A program made the position numbers and the translations under genes. Below are positions 58,044 to 64,000 of a stretch of DNA of 64,000 bases, piece after piece (positions within the stretch are counted from its first letter, which is position 1; every line of letters begins with the position of its first letter). The stretch spans positions 35,454,559 through 35,518,558 of the forward strand of contig NC_079476.1 of the NCBI RefSeq assembly GCF_026230105.1, given 5' to 3'. A model generated the notes under the pieces. It was not told the DNA's origin. It ran no database searches and worked only from the letters and a program-made list of their open reading frames with translations. This DNA is from Diorhabda sublineata (Eukaryota; Arthropoda; Insecta; Coleoptera; Chrysomelidae).

Positions 58044-58450
58044 GCTAGTAATTTAGTCTCCTTTGGGCTCCATACACTTTTCGCAGCGATGTTCAATAAG
58101 TTGTTTGAACAGGTGCCTTGTCTTGACGAAACAATGCTTGATTTCTTTGCTCAAACGCCATGACCTTGCCTGCAAATGGAATGGTCTTTGCCTTCTTTGG
58201 AGCCGGTTCTTCCTTTTCAATCCACTGTTTTCATTGTTCTTTTGTTTCGAGTGTGAAGTGAAGGACTCACATTTAATCCCTGCTCATGAAATGATTGCGC
58301 GATTCACTGAAAACGTTCACTATTGATGTCTACCAAACAACGCGTCTTCAAACTTGAAACATATACTGTATAGAATATGTACTTTTTAGTACTGGAGGAT
58401 TTTTTAAGCAGCTACCACGATCTCTAGGTTACGCCAGGTACTTTTCGTAG
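58044..58450 (-). mobile_element. Internally deleted mariner, same family as the 11.5-kb copy
   Basis: The minus strand starts with the terminal region AACCTAGAGATCGTGGTAGC and ATATGTTTCAAGTTTGAAGA, matching 11445-11530. It then has GAACGTTTTCAGTGAAT, matching the leader of that mariner. The transposase N-terminus is deleted; the sequence jumps to ETKEQ, a stop, KQWIEKEEPAPKKAKTIPFA and GKVMAF. A second deletion brings QALFRQDKAPVQTTYIA (the HQDNVPAH region, with N changed to K after the Asp) next. The right end lies near 58044. At about 400 bp it is a deletion derivative that could only have moved with help from a full copy. Confidence 0.8.
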
Positions 58451-58601
58451 CAAGTAATTTAGTGCGTGCGGACAGTAAAAATTAGTTGTATAGCTTAGCT
58501 TTGTCAAGTAGATAGAACCGATTTTATTTTTATGGTGGAGCAGAGTGCCTCACCACGTCTAACTAACTACTAAACTACCACTCAATCACGTCTAATAGAG
58601 C

Positions 58602-58874
58602 GTGTTTAGTCAAGCGAATTACATCAAAAAATACCAAAATGGTGCGCTAGAAGATGCGACATTTAAATTTGTTAATCAGTATGGAATGTCACGAGTGAAT
58701 TGTATAAAAACATGCAAGCAAGGCAATCCACATATGCTAATTTGGAAAAAGCTGGATTTACGAGAAAAAAAGCTTATATTTGAAGCTCCCAAGGATTCTT
58801 CTCTACTTATCTACTTTCTCATCACAAGACTTTTGATTCTTTTTATATTTCTTCTTCAATTTCATTCAAAATAA
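58602..58874 (+). CDS. 90-codon open frame with weak similarity to a psq-type helix-turn-helix
   Basis: Starts MFSQANYIKKYQNGALEDAT and includes FVNQYGMSRVNCIKTCKQGN. The order (basic start, ALE.A, a helix, MS, then GNPH) is reminiscent of the N-terminus of pogo/jerky-like transposases, with a gap in the middle. The end is hydrophobic (LLIYFLITRLLILFIFLLQF) and probably read-through into AT-rich DNA. I cannot confirm the family. A degraded element fragment is more likely than a host gene. Confidence 0.25.
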   Translation: MFSQANYIKKYQNGALEDATFKFVNQYGMSRVNCIKTCKQGNPHMLIWKKLDLREKKLIFEAPKDSSLLIYFLITRLLILFIFLLQFHSK

Positions 58875-59369
58875 TACGCATAATACTTTTTATAGCTTTA
58901 TTCACTTTCGTACGATTTAACTCTTGCACTATATTAGTCTAAACGATTAATGATTAGTAGATACTCGACTAAATTACTCGCTACCTGACTAAATCACTGG
59001 CCGTGTATGAACCAGATTAAATGTACTCGAAATAAGGTAGAAATCTACAAATTTTCTAGTACTACTATTGGTATTTATATATTGCAATTCATATACTATT
59101 TGTGTTGGAAACTTAAAATTTTTTTGTTAAGTAACGTTCAAGAAACACATACCAAAACACTTGAAAGTGTAAAATCAGTTATTTATTGTAACGTCATACG
59201 TTAACACAATTCAATGCTTTTTTATATGGAAACATTTATTCTTTTGTGGAAATTCAATCCTAAAAACTATTATCCAATAGGTCATAGTTTTGGAGAGTTT
59301 CAAAATAAATACAACAAGTTCAAATATCGTTAAGTTTATGTGAAATAGTGCACTTGAAACCCTCCTATT
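58875..59369. other. AT-rich stretch without recognised features
   Basis: No gene or repeat recognised. Confidence 0.45.
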
Positions 59370-59960
59370 TCTTCACAATAAGCCACTTTTTATTAAAACG
59401 CTTTTTCAAGCGTATCATGTCGAGTTGTATCAATTTCTTTGTTCAATTCCTCAATTTTATTGTTTCATTTAGCGTATACTTTTATTTTCAAATAACACCA
59501 CAAAAAATCTAATGGAAATATTCCCTTTATGTAATTCCAAACATTTACATCATAATGAGGGGTAGCACGGTCTTGCTGGTACCATATTTCATTTGCCAAA
59601 ATCAAATACATGTAATATAAAACACTTGTAACTTGTATCTACACGTTTCCAGAGTTGCTTTTATCTAGTGGAATGAAGTCTGGTACTCTCACTTTCCGTT
59701 CAATTAACCTCTTTCTTCCAATACAATGATATGGAAATATTCCGTTCATATAATTCCAAAGATCTACACCACAATGAGGGATAGCACCGTCTTGCTGGTT
59801 CCGTATTTCATTTGGCAAATTTGAGAATAGACGGTACTTTTTGCTACCTCAACATTTAGCAGTGGTAAGCTACCGTCTATAATATGCCAGTTCTTTTGTC
59901 TAGAGATATTAAAAAAAAAATCGCTCAATACCCTCAAGTCTTGGAAAACTGTTGCTTCCA
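59370..59960 (-). pseudogene. DDE transposase remnant with an internally duplicated catalytic segment
   Basis: Two related minus-strand segments lie in tandem. At 59830-59650: EIRNQQDGAIPHCGVDLWNY, then MNGIFPYHCIGRKRLIERKV and RVPDFIPLD. At 59610-59400: EIWYQQDRATPHYDVNVWNY, then IKGIFPLDFLWCYLKIKVYA. Both contain the QQDGAPPH second-Asp block of the insect DDE family with WIGRGGP and SPDLTPLDFFLWG blocks. The first segment keeps the GR-ER and PD..PLD part, while the second jumps to the LDFFLWG.LK..VY part. Together they look like two copies that have lost different pieces. A further degraded piece resembling 59620-59650 lies near 61610. Confidence 0.65.
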
Positions 59961-59977
59961 ATCAAGCATATTTTGCT

Positions 59978-61168
59978 TTAATTTCTTATTTCTTAGACCT
60001 TTTGATATATTAATGTTCCTAAATGTTATTGATTTTAGGTCTCTACTGTTTCAAACTTAGTTTTTTTAATAATTTTTAAAAGATGAATATTGACGTTCCG
60101 ACTAATTTTAAGTCTTTATCAAAATATTTTGATTTTTGAAAGAGAATAGATCTAAAATCAAGAACATTTAGAAGCATAAGTATATTTTACTTATTTAAAT
60201 CATTTGAAGTAATTATTTTTTTCCATATGATGGTAATTTTCAAAACCCACACAAAAAAAGTAATTTATAGACATTAGAGCTCAGTACTATTTGTATTTAA
60301 ATTGACTATGAAACCTTAAACCAATAAGAAAAAAATTAATTAATTGGCCCGTGTAATTTGATGTTATTGCTTCCAAATACCCATTGTAGGTAAATAATAA
60401 GGAGCTGCTTCTGTACTTTTGTAATATACCATTTGACATCATATTATTAACTTTTCTATGTTTAATTAGTTTTCAATTTATAAGCAAAAGTATTAATTTA
60501 TGATAAGCAAAAGTAAAAAGTTGAAAAGTAAAAAGGACAAATCATGAGACTTTATTATTGTTCTGTCTTTCTCTTTTAAATTAATAAAAAAAACTTCTTA
60601 ATAGTGTTTGTTCGTCAATTTACATATTTTTATAAATTTTATTTCATCTTGTCATGTCGAAGAACATTTCAGCTCACGCTGAGCAACTAACTATAATATA
60701 AATATCATCGAATTATGTTCAATAACGATTTTTTTCTCATCCGTGTATTCTACATACAAAGTTGTTAAGTAGCACCTTAAATTGATCAAGCTTTTTACGT
60801 TTACCAACATTTTCATCAAATTAGAAAACTAAGTCTATTAATTTTTTTAATTTTTCTAAATCGTTTTTATTTTAGGTCTCTTTTGATATAAAATTAGTTT
60901 ATTTTATAAAAAAGACCTAAATAATGTAAAAGCTAAGGAAAAACTAATTTTTTATGTTAAAACAGACTTTGATTTTATTTTTATTCTGATATTCATGATA
61001 TAATTTTGCAAATTGTGAGAGTCAAGTAATATTTTGAAAAAGACCGCAATAGGTCTAAACGTCAAATTTTTATCTGTCTTTAAAAAATTTAAAAAAAAAC
61101 TAATTTTAAATCAAAAGAGACCTTAGAAACATGAACATATCAAAAGGTCTAAGAAATAAGAAATTGAA
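59978..61168. mobile_element. 1.2-kb element with ~160-bp inverted ends
   Basis: The left segment 59978-60140 (TTTCTTATTTCTTAGACCTT then TTGATAT, TTTAGGTCTC, TTGACGTTCCGACTAAT-type) recurs inverted at about 61010-61168 (AAAAGGTCTAAGAAATAAGA at its outer end). The word AGGTCTCTTTTGATA also occurs near 60875 in forward orientation. The interior is AT-rich without an open frame. It sits at the left end of the DDE remnant above and may have inserted into it. Class unknown; foldback-like. Confidence 0.6.
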
Positions 61169-62765
61169 GAAATTTTATTTTCAAATTTTCTGTAGGGATC
61201 TAAATTCAGATGATAAGGAAGCCACGTCGCACTTATTTTTCAAAGGGGAAGTTTGTAGGCTAGTTTTCAATTAAATTACATCAACAAGCGGATACAGCCC
61301 TTGAAATTTTAAATTAAGGGAGCTCACTGATTCTAAATCGTTCAAAACCTGTTTAAAAATACCACATACGTTACATTTTCCAACAGTACAAGAGAAATTT
61401 AGTTAAATCTGGAAACAAGGTATCAAAAACATTTTCTAGACCTCATTATTTTTAGTTTTCTTGTGGAAGGCGCTTTCGGACTTTTTTTGTCGATTGTGCA
61501 GTATTGTGCTTAGTGACAGTTAAGTGGTAAATACATTTTGAAAAGCGAGTTTCAACACAAGACAGTATTCTGGATGATCCTTTGAAATTAATGCCCGGTA
61601 TTTCTTTTTAATTGGATACATGCTTGTAACTTGCATCTACATGTTTCCAAAGTTTCTTATACTTTAAAAAAACGTAAACCAAAATATTTTGTACTGTTTT
61701 CGACATAAATCTAGACACTCTTGCTTTGATACTGATTTATTTTGATTTTTGTGTACTTAAAGACATGAGTTTTAAATTGGTAAATTGAAAATACGTTTGT
61801 ATTTTAAATTTCTTTTCCAATACTGTATGTGTGAAAATGATACACTGAATGAAAAACAAAATGCGCAGTAAGGATTGGAATAGTAGATAGAAATCATGTT
61901 TCCCATCTTATGCGTTTCTCTTTGTTATTGCGAATCATCAACTCGTTCTTTATGGAAATTCAATATTCATTGCGACGTTTAGCCCTGACAAAATCTGTAG
62001 CTAGTAATTTTTTCAAAATATTGACTCAAATGGATTGTATAACGATGCTAGGAGTATAAATATATTTTCTAATTATCATAAAACCTATTCAGCTATTAGC
62101 TATTTATTAAAAATATCAAAAACCCACAGATTTTTATCTCTAAAACGTTCTGAACAAGAAATTAATGCTTAGGACTAAATGATGGGACAATTTCGTGAAG
62201 AATACCATAAATTTTCGAAAAAAAAATCATTAATAAAGCAAAAGGTCCTATGCATTTTCGCTGCGCTATAGGCCGGTTCATTTCTGATGAAATACGAGTG
62301 AATAGTTATATTAAAAATTTAGGATAGGTAGATTTAATTTTAGATATAAAAAAGAATGCTAGTAATCGATAAAATCAATGTAAAATTATCAAATACAAAA
62401 AAATTAACAAAGAAACTTGAATCAATATCATACAAACGTCTACTTGAATCTAGAACAAAACAAAAAATAATGGTACTAAAATCTAGCAAATGCTAGTGAA
62501 AAGCTCTTGTCTCATAATAGTTTTCTAAGTATAGGTATTATAGGCAGAATTGAAGTGATATTTATTAATTTCCAGTTTGAATATATATACCTAAATTATC
62601 GAGCACGTTTCAATTTATAGTGAAAGTGAACCAAAAATAATTTTAACTTCAAATGAAACGTTTTTTACAATCTCAATGGTGTTCAAGTGTATTAATTCAC
62701 ACTATACCGCCCAAGTTATTGTTTTTATCGAAAATTGACTTGGTAAAAGAACAGTTGCTAGATAA
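61169..62765. other. AT-rich stretch without recognised genes
   Basis: Apart from the small DDE-related piece at about 61610-61690 (GTAACTTGCATCTACATGTT), nothing was recognised. Confidence 0.45.
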
Positions 62766-62769
62766 TTCG

Positions 62770-63640
62770 ATATGACCCGCGCAGCGGTTCGTAGAGTGTG
62801 TCTGCGTTATGAGGAGTCTGGATCCTCTGGATCATAGGCGAGCTGGAACAGGCAGAATGACCGTTTTATTGTGTCAACAACATTAATAAATGTCTTAATG
62901 TCGTTTTAATGCAACTGGTAAGAAGAAGACTGCAGGAAAATAACCTGACCCCAGAACACCTGCGATTGGTCCAAAACTTACTCTAGCTCATCGGTGAGCA
63001 CGCCTGCGTTTTGTGCTAGATAGTTTGATTTGAGCGTTGGATCGTTCTGTTCTTAGATAAGACCAGAATATGCCTCCAAGGTAGCCAACGAAGAATGAAA
63101 TTCTACAGAAAACCAAGAGAGCGATTTGCAGAGTATTACTTTGAAGAGCGAAGTGCTTATGGAGCTGGATCCTGCATAATCCGGGGTGCAATTTCTAGAG
63201 GAGCACGAGTCGACCCAGTGTTCATATTCGTAGGAGTGACCGTGTTCATTAAAGAAGAGGTTTAACGGCTGATAGATATATCGAGGAGATTTTAGCAATT
63301 TATATGGTACCTTACGTCGACTACATTGGAGACGAATTCACCTTTATACCTGACAATGCTAGGACGCACACCGCCAGAATTGTGCAAGATTACATCGTAG
63401 AAGTCTGTTTGCGGGTTATGGAGTGGCCAGCATATACCTTTGATCTAAATCCCGATAGAAAATTTATGAGATGAGCTGAAAAGAGTCCATTGTCACAGTG
63501 GAAGAAGAGGGACTTAATAAAACAATGGCTACATTGTATTTAAAATTTTTCTTCAACCACAGGCCTATTTCACAAGCTAACGAATATTGTATGAGTTACG
63601 CCCACAAGGACATAAAAGAAACCCTATAGGGACTTATCAG
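62770..63640 (+). pseudogene. Tc1-type (DD34E) transposase pseudogene
   Basis: Plus-strand frames follow a Tc1 transposase. MTRAAVRRVCLRYEESGS at 62773 covers the second helix-turn-helix, then ASWNRQNDRFIVSTTLI gives the GRGR-linker and NDRFIV.T.LR. From about 63030 a long frame reads IVLFLDKTRICLQGSQRRMK and FYRKPRERFAEYYFEERSAY; here the first catalytic Asp is kept (63056-63058) but the DES motif is DKT. ISRGARVDPVFIF is the W.GIS...RT.LVF block. RYIEEILAIYMVPYVDYIGD follows at about 63265-63330 after a stop, then DNARTHTARIVQDYIVEV (second Asp at 63352-63354). WPAYTFDLNPD follows; the usual PIEHVWD with the catalytic Glu is lost in a frameshift. Confidence 0.87.
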
Positions 63641-64000
63641 ATCGACATTTAAAAAGACATAGTCGAAAATTGATGTTTTGCCAGCTATTTCGGATTATCT
63701 AAGTCACGGTCTGCGGTCTTCTTTTGTCGATTTGCCTTCTTATGGTTATGACACATATTTTTTAAATTCTGACATTAAATTTATTTTTTAATTTGAATTA
63801 TTCACCGTTCTGATAAAAAATAGTGGCGAAAGTTTCGGTAAATAAGCAAAATTATTCAATATTGCAAGGACACGTGGTTTCTCAATAACAGCATTAATTT
63901 TTTTGAAAATGAAATAGAGATAAGAATCAATATTTTTAATTTCAAATTTTAGTAGTCCCACCTATATAATATATATGATATATATGAATTTTTCACCCTT
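63641..64000. other. AT-rich window end
   Basis: No feature recognised. Confidence 0.45.

Overview
This is AT-rich eukaryotic DNA from an insect. The one clear host gene is the first coding exon of odd-paired (opa, the insect Zic gene), on the minus strand at 38612-39419. Its intron/exon structure, the arthropod-type core promoter in front of it and the mix of mariner, Tc1, piggyBac, hAT, pogo and non-LTR elements fit an insect. A beetle seems plausible to me, but nothing in the window proves the order.

Layout. Positions 1-38611 lie downstream of the opa splice donor. No second opa exon was found there, so most or all of this span is probably opa intron 1 (or passes into 3' flank). It holds almost only decayed mobile elements: mariner remnants at 0.4-1.3, 11.5-12.5, 25.5-26.6 and 32.6-33.0 kb; other Tc1/mariner-superfamily remnants at 16.6-18.2 kb; hAT at 8.5 kb; piggyBac at 21.9-22.6 kb; 3'-terminal pieces of several non-LTR retrotransposons; two copies of a pogo/jerky-derived sequence at 30.3 and 34.2 kb; a GC-rich element at 28.5-29.3 kb; and small inverted-repeat elements. 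Between them is AT-rich sequence in which I see no gene, plus a few more GC-balanced blocks that could be regulatory.

The opa exon codes for the N-terminus, the ZOC and ZF-NC motifs and zinc fingers 1-3. It ends at a consensus donor inside the linker to finger 4. Upstream are a 142-nt predicted leader with a 4-codon uORF and a TATA-less Inr plus DPE at exact spacing.

Positions 39.6-64 kb are upstream of opa. They contain a long-inverted-repeat Tc1/mariner-type element (40.1-41.6 kb), a transposase remnant next to it, a pogo/jerky transposase exon (44.6-45.1 kb), and a 6.3-kb satellite array (47.26-53.59 kb; 35 regular monomers of about 175-176 bp plus one divergent edge monomer). In the array a 16-monomer, 2808-bp pattern occurs twice. 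Beyond it are a split mariner, a non-LTR reverse transcriptase remnant, a deletion derivative of the 11.5-kb mariner, a duplicated DDE-transposase fragment, a 1.2-kb inverted-repeat element and a Tc1 transposase pseudogene.

No tRNA, rRNA, CRISPR array or intact transposase was seen. All transposase and reverse transcriptase genes carry stops, frameshifts or lost catalytic residues. Family assignments come from reading translations by eye and should be checked by database search.
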